Source: Hericium rajendrae (taxonomy: Eukaryota; Basidiomycota; Agaricomycetes; Russulales; Hericiaceae). From it: a stretch of DNA of 64,000 nucleotides. Both the position numbers and the translations under genes were made by a program. Below are positions 23,701 to 34,358 of the stretch, one piece after another; position 1 is the stretch's first letter; every line of letters begins with the position of its first letter. The DNA is taken from assembly GCA_033439255.1 (NCBI GenBank), contig CM065881.1, positions 186,001-250,000 on the forward strand, read 5' to 3'. Under the pieces are notes generated by a model. The model saw nothing but the letters and a program-made list of their open reading frames with translations. It did no database searches and was not told the origin of the DNA.

Positions 23701-24752
23701 CTACGTAGTGCTATTATTCGATGGTCGAATACGAGGCGCCTTCTCGGTACACTCCATAAAGCGTTCGTAAGTCATCAACTCTTCTCCCATCTCGTCCGAC
23801 GCCTCCTGTATCCAGGTCGCTTCGGACTCACAGTCGCATTCACCGGAATAGAAAAGATCCAATTCGCGCTTCCAGATCACGCACTGAACCTTGCAGTGCA
23901 GGTGACACAAGCGAGAGATCCAGTGCGGCACGAGCGGGACAAAGGCAGATCGAACCTCATTGAAGAGACGACCGAAGGTTTCTTTCAGTGTCGCAAAGAA
24001 CATCTTCTTGGCCTCACGAATGTTGTCCCAGGTGCCTTCCGTCCACCCACGTAGTGAGAGGGTGTTGCAGTTGCACCATCCCATCCAGGTTCAGGTGGGC
24101 GGAACACCAGAGGATGATGTAGATGAACGACTCCAGGTAGTGCCAGTGCTTGTGCCCAGGTGGGTTTGTCTGGAGCAGACTGAGCGCCACGAATGGCGCG
24201 GTCCCTGTGCAGTAACGTCCATGCCGCTGGGGTGTCTCATTTGTTGCTTACGTCTTCGCTAGGTCCCAATCGCGCAGAAGGCCCGACGGTGCCTCGATGT
24301 GGACGATCCTATGACCTTCGTACGAGACAGTGTTGATTAGGTCGGCATCGGGAGACGAGTGAATAACGACTTATGGACAAGATGGAAGAAGACAATTTTG
24401 AACTCGTCAAGGGGCACGACATCGCGTAGGTATTGTAAGTAGTTGGATAGGCTTGACCAAATTGCGCTGGGGTTTATTAAGAGTGCCGTCGGAGACGCTT
24501 TGTGCATTGTCGTTGAGGATCATGAGGCTATGATTCGTGGCTTCAGCTGCCACTGCAGTTACGGGGGTGCTCGCAATGGGCTTTGAAGCGCACCGTCCCT
24601 GCAAAGCGTCAGCCGAAATCCATCCCTTGATGAAAATACATGTCACACCATCGTGATGTTCTCATATACGCGACGCACACGATTGCTTCATCGTCGACGG
24701 CTGAATATCGTCTTTGCTCCAGCTGCAGAGCTTGTTCAGTTTGGATGGCCAT
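23701..24752 (-). pseudogene. short FunK1-like gene D2, degenerate
   Basis: Counterpart of D1 in arm 2. The start ATG at 24752 opens MAIQTEQALQLEQRR, like MVIQAEQLVEQRK in gene I. Later pieces are QRNLVKPIQL (about 24.45 kb), HWHYLESFIYIILWCSAHLN (about 24.1 kb) and a tail EELMTYERFME ending RPSNNSTT at 23701. Catalytic-loop sequence is missing or unrecognisable and the frame changes repeatedly. Unlike D1 it keeps the stretch before the tail (TYERFM), so the two copies decayed differently. Confidence 0.65.
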
Positions 24753-25002
24753 GGCCGTGAGGAGCAGTAGGATACTGTACGTGACAGGCGAGGGAGAGAA
24801 CTCAGAAAGTCAGACACAGGCGCGGACCTCCACAGAATGTTCTAGTTACGAAGAAATCTAAATAGCAGAAGTACGCAGCTTTGAACAATGAACTGAGCAT
24901 TGGGCCCAGGGCTGAGACAAAGCGGGAAAAATAGTCCTGCGAGACAATAGCTGTCGCGTGGCTACAGTGCTGATCTCACCAAAATATGCGCAGATCTCTC
25001 TC

Positions 25003-26398
25003 TGCTACGATCGCATTGGAGTCATCAAGTCAAAGGAATTCAGCATCCTCGACAAGGCGGATTCGAAACTCTTCGTGCTCTTCGCTGTTGCCATGTCTGT
25101 TTGCGATCGCGACCATCTCGGTTTTGAGCCGCTACTTCACCCCCCCACCGACATTGTCAACCCTTCCACTGTCAAGGATAACACTCTTCACCTTCCTGCC
25201 AAGCATACCGTTGACGGCTCGGGCATCCAGGTGCACGACGATGTTTCTTTCCAGGTGTTAGAAGATGAAGCGATCTACATCCAATATGGCATTATCGGGC
25301 GCGGGACAGTCGTCTATCCCGTTGCGCCCAAGGAGACGGGCGGCTTGGAGCTGCCCAAGGGCAAACTCATCGCGAAGCTGAGCTGGCCGGTGAAGAGCCG
25401 CGTTGCAGAGGACGTCCTCGTCCGCGAAATCCGTTCGATGATTGGCCCGACATGGTCCAAGCATATCCCTGAACTGTTGTGTTCGATGACCCTCGACGGG
25501 GACGCCTTGGGTCTGCCACGTTCTCTGATGCATTCTTTGGATGACGCGTCGGAAATTCGCGTGCTACGGATATTAATAGCTCAACGCGCAGAGGGGCTGG
25601 CGAAAGCGCAGTCTCTGGAGGAGTTCAAAGCAATATTCCTGCACATCGTGCGCTGTAAGTCCTGATATCTTCATTTTTCTGCCACTCACACTAACTATCT
25701 GACATCGGACAGGTCACAGAGTTGTATTCGTCAAGGCGAACATCCTGCATCGAGACCTAAGCGTCAACAATCTTCTATTCACCCGTGATGACGACAATAA
25801 ACCGCTGGGTCTACTGAACGACTGGGATCTAGGAAAGAGATGCAAAACGGATGACAAGCCTGAAACACCTTCCGCGCGCCACCGAACGGGGACAGCGCCA
25901 TTTATGGCCCTTGACCTTCTCAAGGACGATCCGCCCCAGCACTTGTACCGGCACGACCTAGAATCCTTCATCTACATCCTCATATCTTGTGCCTTGCATA
26001 TGAATCTGGACGGCACCGAAGTAGCACGTCATCATCTTCTGGAGAAGTGGACGGAAGGCACATGGGAAGACATCTACAACGTCAAGTTCGTGCGCTTCGC
26101 AGATTTGGGCCAGCTTCTTCCTCTTTTCGAGGCGGTCCGACCTGCATTTGAACCACTCGTACGAACGTGGATCGTCCCTTTGTGCGACTTACTCGTTCAA
26201 GTCCGGAACCGGATCTCGCAGCAGATAAACGATCGTCTTCGGTCAGATTATGGTCTCGTACCCAAGATCAATAATGCATCCACAAAGGCGGAGGAGGATG
26301 CATGGAACGAGACACGAGGAGGGTTAATGACTTTCGAGAAGTTCATGACGACGATAGGGGAGGATCCAGTTATTCCTGAGCTCGCTGCTAATCCCTAG
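25003..26398 (+). pseudogene. FunK1-type protein kinase E, 5'-truncated
   Basis: FunK1 similarity begins abruptly at 25003 in the middle of the exon 2 equivalent (YDRIGVIKSKEFSI). Upstream sequence is instead the short-gene promoter region. Exon 1, the promoter and the first half of exon 2 are absent, and no ATG opens the frame. From there on everything is open: GIIGRGTVVYPV, KLSWPVK, intron 25655-25712, ILHRDLSVNNLLF, LNDWDLGK, ARHRTGTAPFMALDLL, LYRHDLESFIYIL, TFEKFMTTIGEDPVIPEL, stop at 26396-26398. The C-lobe is better preserved than in its twin B. A short transcript starting from the D2 side cannot be excluded. Confidence 0.8.
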
Positions 26399-26770
26399 TT
26401 ACTATATTTCGCGTCTACACAGCCTACTATACCCTCGTGCTCGACTTGAGAAGGCCATCCATGTAGAATTTTTCCCTGGCCTGGCGCCTCATTCGCATCA
26501 GGACGTGTATACCCTAAGTAGTGCTGTCGTTATATGTTGGATGTATTCGAATGCTATGCCTGTTTTTGCCATGCTGGCGAAACGATTCGCTCATGTTGCG
26601 GGCGCCTTGGTGAACAGGGAGCGGCGCGGCGGCGGACCGGATTATAGATCGCATGAGAAACTTTCGTTGTTGAACATCACAGGATTATTTCCTATGAGAC
26701 GTATACTGGTCGAAACTCATCGACATCGTAGCCCATCTCCATGACATCCTTTCGTAACTGAAACTCGCTT
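26399..26770. other. intergenic between FunK1-E and the arm 2 Zn2Cys6 copy
   Basis: About 370 bp, counterpart of 11320-11691. No gene seen. Confidence 0.5.
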
Positions 26771-29700
26771 ATGGACTCAACCACTGGGTCCTATGTCTGC
26801 TCAGATTCGACCAAAATTCCCTCTCATGCTCTGAATTGGGATCATCGTATTCGACGCGCCAAATCTTCAGACATTCTCGTTCAATACGATCCTGGAATAC
26901 CCCTCAAAGACATATATATCCTACCGAATGATCCCTCTCCGGTCGTGGCAAAGCGCTGCGACTTCTGCATCCGTCGGAAAAAGAGGTGCACACGTGAGGT
27001 CCTGGGATGTGTGAGGTGCAAGGAATATGGAGAAGTTTGCAGGTTCAGTGAGACAGGATGGGATTATCTAGGTAAGCGTAACTTCAAGTCCCCCACCCGA
27101 AACACGTCGCAGCCCAATGGGGTCGGGAGCACGCGCAAGGAGCCTAGACGGAGCAATAGCGTTCTAGGTTCGGTGACTGCATCGCGTCGCGTCGCTGATC
27201 GTCGTGCGAGTCTACGTCAGTCTCTCCCGAAGGAGACGATTCAGGATGTGCAACTTGACGGTCGCACGACAAGTTCGAAGAGGCGCAAATTACGGAGTTC
27301 TGGTCCTGTCGATTCAGACGCGTCTTCGGTCTCCATTCCTTTGACACAAGTCCATCTCCCGAATGAAGCTGAGGAAGGACCGTCAAAGCTCTCTATCCCG
27401 AAAGGCAAGGCGAAACGTCCACGCAAAGGTGAGCTTTGCGACTCGGTAAGAGGATCGCCAGCCTGACAGACTCCGGCAGCTCCACGATCTGACCCACCAA
27501 CGTGGCAAGTGCCCAAGATCTCAATACAACCTGCTTTGCAAAGTCGTATTCGGAAGGCTATTGAAACCCATCCACGTATATGGACAGGCGTGGGTATCCT
27601 TGTATTCCGCTCATTCATTGTGCTGACATTTTTATGTCGTGTGGTCTCCTTCCTTCAGAACCGTGCTGAGTTGTCTTCTGTCATCCCTTCACTCGCGAAA
27701 ACGGGCAGTGATATCATGTTCGAGGGTGTAGACACTCCGACTGTCATCTTCCCTGGTCAAGATGACAGTGACAACGCACTCGGGAAGTGGGAAGATGATA
27801 CTTGGAACGGTCGGGAATTGATATTCCCAATGTCAGTACTTCCCCTTTTTCGTTGGCAAATTCTCTCGCAAACACGCGTCTCAATCAAAGCGAACCCAAG
27901 GCCATCGCTGATATGGGCGGTGCAGCTTCTATTGGACTTTATATCATATGATTATCTCTCCATCATGCATCAGGATATCTCACCATACTAATCCCTCGAT
28001 CGTCATCCGTAGTGTCAGAGAAGCTACGATCACATGCCTTAAGGTCGAGGATGCATGATCGAATGCGGACGATGGCTCTTGCGCTATCACTGCCGCGACA
28101 TCCAATAGGTCTGACGAACATGCCACCGACGCAATGAGCATTGACCGACCGTCTTCGCCCGAGCTGTCACTTTCCGGCAGGCTTTCCCACTGCCCTGTGG
28201 ATTTCCAGGGAGAAAGCGTCGGATCCTCGAGTATGGACGGCCTGAAGCATCTCAATTTCGCATACGACCAGCCAATGCCCGATTTCTTGATCCCGGAAGG
28301 TAACGAGGCGGCGCCACAGTTCCCTGCAGCCGACGCTATGCAGCAAAGCGCGACGTTGCCCTGCTCGAAGGATACCCTCGAATCAGTCGTACGCGCCTTC
28401 TTGGACGACATTTCACTTCTTTCTGCCGTGGCCTCGATAATAGGAGACACTTCGACGACTACTCTCATACATTCCATATCCCATCCGACTGATGACTCGA
28501 CGATGCTCATGCACGCGAACGGTGTAATCTCGGATTCATCTCCCAGTGTGGACCTTTCCACGTCAAACTCTGCTCTGTCACACTCCATGACTACGTCTCC
28601 ATCTCCGGCTGCCCGTCCTTAGCTGGATTGTCGGAAGGCCATGACCAGGGGGCGATATCAGTCTTGCCCGGTGATGTATCCTCCTCTGTGCCCATGGATG
28701 TGCTGCCTTCTGGGCTGGATCCTCATGACTCTCGCTCTCCCTCACGCGCCACTTCGTTGGTCTCGTCCGCCAGTACGATAGATTCTGCACTACCACCTTA
28801 TCCACCGGAAGTCGCAAGACTGATCGGATGCCTGTCGCAAGGCGAGCTGGTCTCTGTAATCCTCTCGCAGGAGTCGCCGTTGGTTCCGTGGCAGCTGCCT
28901 GAGGAAATCGGCTACATGTGGGCTGGGCTGTTTAGACTTACCTCTATCAAAGTACGTATAGCGTTCATCGAGCGAGATGCTTCTCAAATGTTTTATCGCA
29001 GGAGAGCACGCACCCATCCTCGTCTGCGGTTGATCCTTCCTCGTCGGGATGTTCTAGCAGTCAGTTCGTCGTTCGGAGATGTTGGAAAGTGCATATGCAA
29101 TGGGTTCCCGGCGGTGAAGCTTTGCTTCACGACGACATGGACGAAGGCTATCTCAAATGGCTAGACTCCACCTCCCTACCATGGTGGGAAACAGCGAGTC
29201 AGAGTGCAAGCAAAGACTCCATGATGGATGTCTGCGCCGACCCGTTCGTGTCACCCCTCCTGCCCCTCGATCCAATTGCTCCGTTCTCTGCGACTTCGTC
29301 ATCTGGCAATTCTTTCCCACTCGGATGGTACTGCAGCAAATGTGGAAGGATCAATGTACAGCGCTACCTGCGTCATCGGATCTGCGAAAGCAGAGTTTGT
29401 GCTGGTGAAACTGGTGAGGTCTTGGAGCACCGTCGGCAGGAAGGATGGGCGGCCGACATCACCTCTGTTCGCGACCCGTGCTACATCGCTGTGTGTGTGG
29501 CCCCAGACGATTTTCACGTGGACGACCTCGTCACCCGGCACAGATTCGACTCTACAGACGGGAGGTCCGTATATCAGTATCATATCCCGTCTATCCGAGA
29601 CCTATCACCGGATGAGAGACCTATGGGTCCTCCAATGGTGAAGCGTAATCGCGCATCGCATGTTGGAGACATGGACATATGGCACCTTTTCACTTCGAAT

Positions 29701-30234
29701 CTGCCTCATGCCCAAGTAGAACCGACAAAGCTGTTCGCCAAGATTCAGCGCGAGGTCCTTCTCGAGCGAGGGCCCGGTGCTACCATGTTTTCTGCGTCGT
29801 CATTATCACTCTCGAAGCTACTCTCGAATCTAAAAACGTGGACGCTTCATGTTTTCTGCAGGCGGCGCGTTTCATGGAACGCGCGGCTCAACGAAGTCTT
29901 CGATTCGAGACTTCTTTGAAGACACGGAAATTGGAGATGCAGGCTTGCCCCGCCGAGAGCAAGGTACGTCTTCTCCCGTACTCGTGTTCATAGGCTTGTT
30001 TTTACAGCTGTACCTTCTGACGTAGAGCCGCGGCACGTTCCAATGCAAAGCCGCACACACGATGTTGCTCTGCCTTGGGGCAGACGTGGTTCTCTCGATT
30101 ATCAAAAAGGATCTGAAGAAGCCAACGCCAACGCTAACGAAGAGTAAGAAACGAGATCCAAACGAAGTGTTGAGCGTGACGCTACTGCATGGAGACATGG
30201 TCGTACTACATGGAGACGATATTGAAGTAAGCAA

Positions 30235-32165
30235 GACACGGCGGAGCTGGCGCTCCGCCAGTCTTGTTGAAGGTTAAAATCAATGTTCTTATTCCATTCG
30301 ACCAGAAGTCATCATCAGTCATATTCGACGAAAGGTATTACAGATAGCACTCTGTACATGGATAAGAGCCATATTAAGTAGTCCATCAGAGTGCCGTTAT
30401 TGGCAGACAGGTGAAACTACAACCTATACAGATAAAATAAAACGTACGAGAATTGTTTGAGCTGGCATTCTTCACCATCATGTGATGGGCAGCGTAAAGA
30501 TCAAAGTTGTCGGTGACGAAGCAGATGTGGAAATCTGGCGAAAAGGGAGGAAATTTGGTGAATGACGCGGGGAAAGGACCCATTTCGGCATACTAGCGGG
30601 CGCGACTGAAAGGTATCTCCAAAGCTCTATCACCCAATGATACCAATACCCAAATCTGCGTGGTCCTCAGTAAACGCTGCATCGATCGCGAGCGAAGCGG
30701 GAGACGACACACCGTCACGCGCAGCACGTCGACCGCGACGCGCGTGTTCCGCAGATACACCATGTGCATCGCGAACATGGAGATGGGGTACGTCATCGAT
30801 GCGGTGCTCAGGCAGACGCTGCCCAACGGGTAGTGCGCATTGAGCATGCGCGCGATCGCACTATATCTCGGTCAGAAGCGCGAAAGAAAACAGGAGACGG
30901 CGGAACACACGTGATGTAGTCCTTCGCAATGTAGCCCGCCGGGTTGCCGCCGTTCTTCGCACTCAGGAACAGAATCTTCACCTTCGGCGTGGCCGACGGC
31001 GCGACGGCGCCCGCGATGCGACGCAGCGCGAGGCCCAGTTTGATGATGCGACTGCTCGATGACATGCAGATGCAGGGGTGCGCACCTCGTCCAAAGCGAG
31101 CGAGGTACATAGACGGCGATGCTGCTGCGCAGGCCCACGAGGTATTCCGCGTTCGGCGCTGGGGTGATGTCGTGTCCATATGAATTGATGTGGTACAGCC
31201 AGGAGATCAGTGCGTCGAGTGCGCGGGTGTCCGTCACGTCATGGCAGAAGAGCATGTTGTGGCGCGGCGGGAAAAGCACTTCGTCAGCGTTGGAAATGAT
31301 CCGCTCGTCTGACTCGTCAGGGATGAGCGCGAGCAAGGGCACGCTGTGTGGGATGGGGCGAGACCTCTCGCGCTACTCGACAACGTGCGCGCCGTTCGCG
31401 AGCTCAGCAGTGATCGTGATTATATGGTTCGTCACGATGGTTCGTCACGATGGCTGGCAGGATGCTTGCCTGCGTACAGATGTGAGCTTAAGTCATGTAA
31501 AAGGTCGGATTGGGGATATCTGGCTGTCAGTGAGGGAGAGGAACAGGAATATGGCCGATGGGAGCGAGCAGAGGAAACCCTGTTTGGCCGGGAAGAAATA
31601 ATTGCCAATGCTGCACACCGCACATCTCAACCGACCACGAAACAAAGATAGAAATACGGGCGCACCTCCCGTTCATAAACGGAAAACACCCTAGTCCCGC
31701 ATCACGAACTGATCGTAGCGCAGAAGAAGGACGCGACGGCGCACCTCGCACGGCCTCTTTCCGATCGGAGGGGATGCCCGCCCAGAGCGCATTGCTCCTC
31801 TCGACGATAACGCGCCATGCGTCACGCATAGCCTGTCCAGATGTCACAGGCAGGCACCAGGAGCACACATAGGCCGTCGAGCGGGGAGTGCGGCGGCATG
31901 GTCCTGGAAGGGAATTGAGTATTTTATTCCTTCCTTCCATGCTTTTAGGGTCCATCGGGATCCACGGCGAGCATATTCAGTAGTGTTTCAGCAGAAGAGA
32001 TTACATGATATCCGAGTGCGGGATGACGTTCGATCCGCAACGATGTGTCTCGGAAGATGGAGCAGTCTAGCAAAGTGTACAACCAAACACGACCAAAGGC
32101 GAGAAAGACGCGCGAGGATGGTTACAACCAAACATGTACAATTGCTGCGCAGTGTGGAGGGTAAG
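30235..32165. other. about 1.95 kb insertion in an intron of the arm 2 gene
   Basis: Sequence on either side (GAAGTAAG at 30224-30231; CTTCAGTTTCGACCGG near 32.18 kb) is contiguous in arm 1. No terminal inverted repeats or clear target-site duplication were seen, though GTAAG occurs at both ends. No transposase, reverse transcriptase or integrase motif found. Exact ends uncertain by some tens of bases. Confidence 0.65.
30593..31400 (-). pseudogene. unidentified gene fragment inside the insertion
   Basis: Minus-strand pieces look like exons of a real protein, with intron-like joins near 31.09 and 30.88 kb: one includes PLLALIPDESDERII, another KVKILFLSAKNGGNPAGYIA, a third ARMLNAHYPLGSVCLSTA. 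I do not recognise the family. There is no start and no open continuation, and the coding character fades past 30.7 kb, so it is probably a captured or decayed fragment. Confidence 0.3.
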
Positions 32166-32629
32166 AGTAGAGGAATCTTCAGTTTCGACCGGTCCTTTGC
32201 TAGACTGACCAACGTCATGTCATGTTGTAACCTTCGTAGTACTCTATGCTGCGCATGGGGATGTCCATCGGTGAGCCATATTGTTCTTAAACACGTCGGA
32301 ATCAGCCAATACTGAAATTTTTTGAATGATCCAGTTGTGATTGGTGAATGCCTTGCCTGACCCTCCGAGTCTTTTCGACCACATCTTCCGAGTCCATCGC
32401 TCGGTTACTTCTCTTGATTTTATTCCTATCTAAGTTATATGCCTCCTTTAATACCTTATCTACCTTACTAGACCATTCAATTGTCGCCTCGGCGAGCTAT
32501 GTATATACCCTTTTTTTTCGAACAAGCAACGAGCCAATATTGACGCATGTTGGGATGGCGAGTGTCGAGATGCTGGATTTCATATATTACGTAACACGAC
32601 TAAGCGCCCTCCGAGCAAATCGACGCCGG

Positions 32630-33509
32630 TGTCTGACACTTGTCTGACTCACTGGACGACCTTTCCCAACTGCTTTTCTTGCCAGTTGTAGTCTCCGATA
32701 TCCGATGCATTCATCACATTGAGTGTCCACATAAGTATACTGAGATTACGGACATGAACGTGCGCTGCCACTGCGCTCCAATTTTCGATGTTTTACGTCC
32801 GTGATCCTGCTAGAGGTCTGCGCGTCGGTCGTTCTGCGCATCGATTCTGAGCATTGTTATGTGGTGGAAACATGTCGTGGGCAGAAGCTCGATTCTGCAA
32901 GCAATCGGAGGCAGGTTGACACAAGGTATGATGCTAACTTTGTCGGTTTACACTTTGTCGATCACAAAATAGACTTACCAGCATGGCTGATATGCGCACC
33001 TTTCTCAGAAAATACTACCTCACAATCCCGGGTTTTCAAGCTCTATTTCTCGGTCCGTTTTTAAGTACCTCGGAATTTTGCGTGAAAACTTCACTATCCA
33101 GCTGCAATCGCTTTAAAGGTTTCGTCCTAATCACCTTCATCTAGCCAGTCTCGCAGCTAACTGTTAACATCCCCAGACGACGTTCCTAGCTTGGCTCGGT
33201 GCTTTCGGTGCCCCGCACCTGCAACAGGTCAACGTCGTCACGTCGACCTTCCTGGGAGGCTTGTGGAGCATCTCGTGCTTCGACGAACGCAGGCGGAAGC
33301 TGCACGAGCCTGGCACCTGATCATGGGCACCGAAAGCGCGAGCCCGTGCTGAGGCACCCATTGCTGCGTGATGGGTAGCTGCTCATCTACTTTGCGGGGT
33401 ACAAGTATTACAGTCGTTCGTGGCCTCTTCTGTCCCTCCGCTCTTACTGATTTCTTCACCCTACCCCTTTGCCTCGCGCGCGCTTGCAGGCAATGACTCC
33501 ATGTATTAG
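32630..33509. other. intergenic right of arm 2
   Basis: About 880 bp. A short part (32.80-32.85 kb) resembles the upstream region of the HUA1-like gene. Otherwise nothing recognisable on either strand. Confidence 0.4.
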
Positions 33510-33800
33510 AACGTCAGCCCGAGCCACCCGTACCGTGCGTGTTGGTCAAAGCACGCGTGCATCTTCGCCGGCGTACTCGCCTACTCGCCGTGGAGCGCGG
33601 ACCTGACGATCGCCGTCACGAGCCGTTCGAACCGGCCGATGTCCTTCCAGCGCCCGCTGTCCTCTTTTTCCTTGCCGTACTCCTCCTCCTTCGTTCCCTC
33701 AACAGTCCCGACCGTCGCGTCGCCCGCGACGTCCGCAGCGGACAGGCGCGTCGTCTCGAGCCGGCTGCAGCTCGGCGTGCGATGGGGGGGACGGGCTCGG
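33510..33800 (+). pseudogene. degraded copy of exon 2 of the HUA1-like gene
   Basis: Strong similarity to 21150-21440 read on the minus strand, including LAYSPWSA, SRSNR and MSFQRPL segments. The C-R-G-C-W site is changed to a Y/R form, the proline-rich exon 1 is absent, and the C-terminal CxxCxGxG pair is not seen. It lies just outside arm 2, in opposite orientation to the intact gene, as expected if the copied block once reached further. Confidence 0.7.
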
Positions 33801-34358
33801 GTAGGGCCGCCGCCGGGCGAGCGCAATGGATTCAGCAGCAGCAAGGCCAGTAGTGCGCTATTTGGTACGTTCTCTGATAGCAGTAGGTGCGGAAAAACTC
33901 AAATTGGAAACAGCAGAGCCATATCTAGCCGGCGGAAGCAAATTGACCGCCATCGCCCAATTCTTCTGTTCCATCATACACCTGCATTCTCCGGATTCTA
34001 CAGCAACTCATGAACCGTCAAATACGGTCATAGAAGACTGTCCACCTCTTATTCAAGGTATGAAATTTTCTTTTCCCTGCTCCCCCCAGTATTGACTGCA
34101 GGATGTCCTCCAGAACCGACAAAACAAAGATAAAGGGGTTTCGTCATCTCGACCCGGACCAGTACATATCCTACTGAGCGCTGAGCTTCGGGACATTGGT
34201 TCTACCGGTAGTAAGCTAATTTCTGAAGGCGTGTTTGTATCCTGCTAATATACGTCTAGGCTCCACATCGCTAAAGTCGAGTCTGGCCGAGACCCCCCCC
34301 CTCTGAGCATACCAGAGTAGTTGTTGATCCACAACTCAAGGAAGACATCGAGCCGAAT
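33801..34358. other. degraded 5' end of FunK1-G and flanking sequence
   Basis: At 34261-34358 the sequence still encodes the FunK1 N-terminus (STSLKSSL and then VVVDPQLKEDIEPNMQ), but the two parts are in different frames, separated by a run of nine C residues (34292-34300). A run of eight would keep the frame. Left of this, an ATG at 34102 opens only about 23 codons. Confidence 0.55.

Larger units (their letters stand above)
26771..32360 (+). pseudogene. second copy of the Zn2Cys6 gene, broken and interrupted
   Basis: Same eight-exon plan as 7666-11319, ending with the same IGECLA terminus and TGA at 32358-32360. The first exon is open and still encodes the six-cysteine cluster (CDFC ... 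CKEYGEVC). Defects compared with the intact copy: GGA changed to TGA at 28056-28058; a one-base loss near 28610 (in the SPSPAA region); another one-base loss near 29812; and about 1.95 kb inserted in the intron between exons 6 and 7 (69 bp in arm 1, 2013 bp here, 30227-32239). A truncated protein of about 330 residues with the DNA-binding cluster but no C-terminal domain could still be made; whether that matters is unknown. Confidence 0.8.
23665..32629 (-). repeat. arm 2 of the inverted segmental duplication
   Basis: Reverse-orientation counterpart of 7421-15890. It differs by a deletion of about 1.58 kb at the D2/E junction (near 25.0 kb), an insertion of about 1.95 kb at about 30.23-32.17 kb, and many point changes. 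The spacer between the arms is about 7.8 kb. Confidence 0.85.

Noticed and set aside
30235-32165. Autonomous DNA transposon or LTR element
   Set aside because: No transposase, RT or integrase motifs and no clear terminal repeats in the insertion; called only as an insertion.
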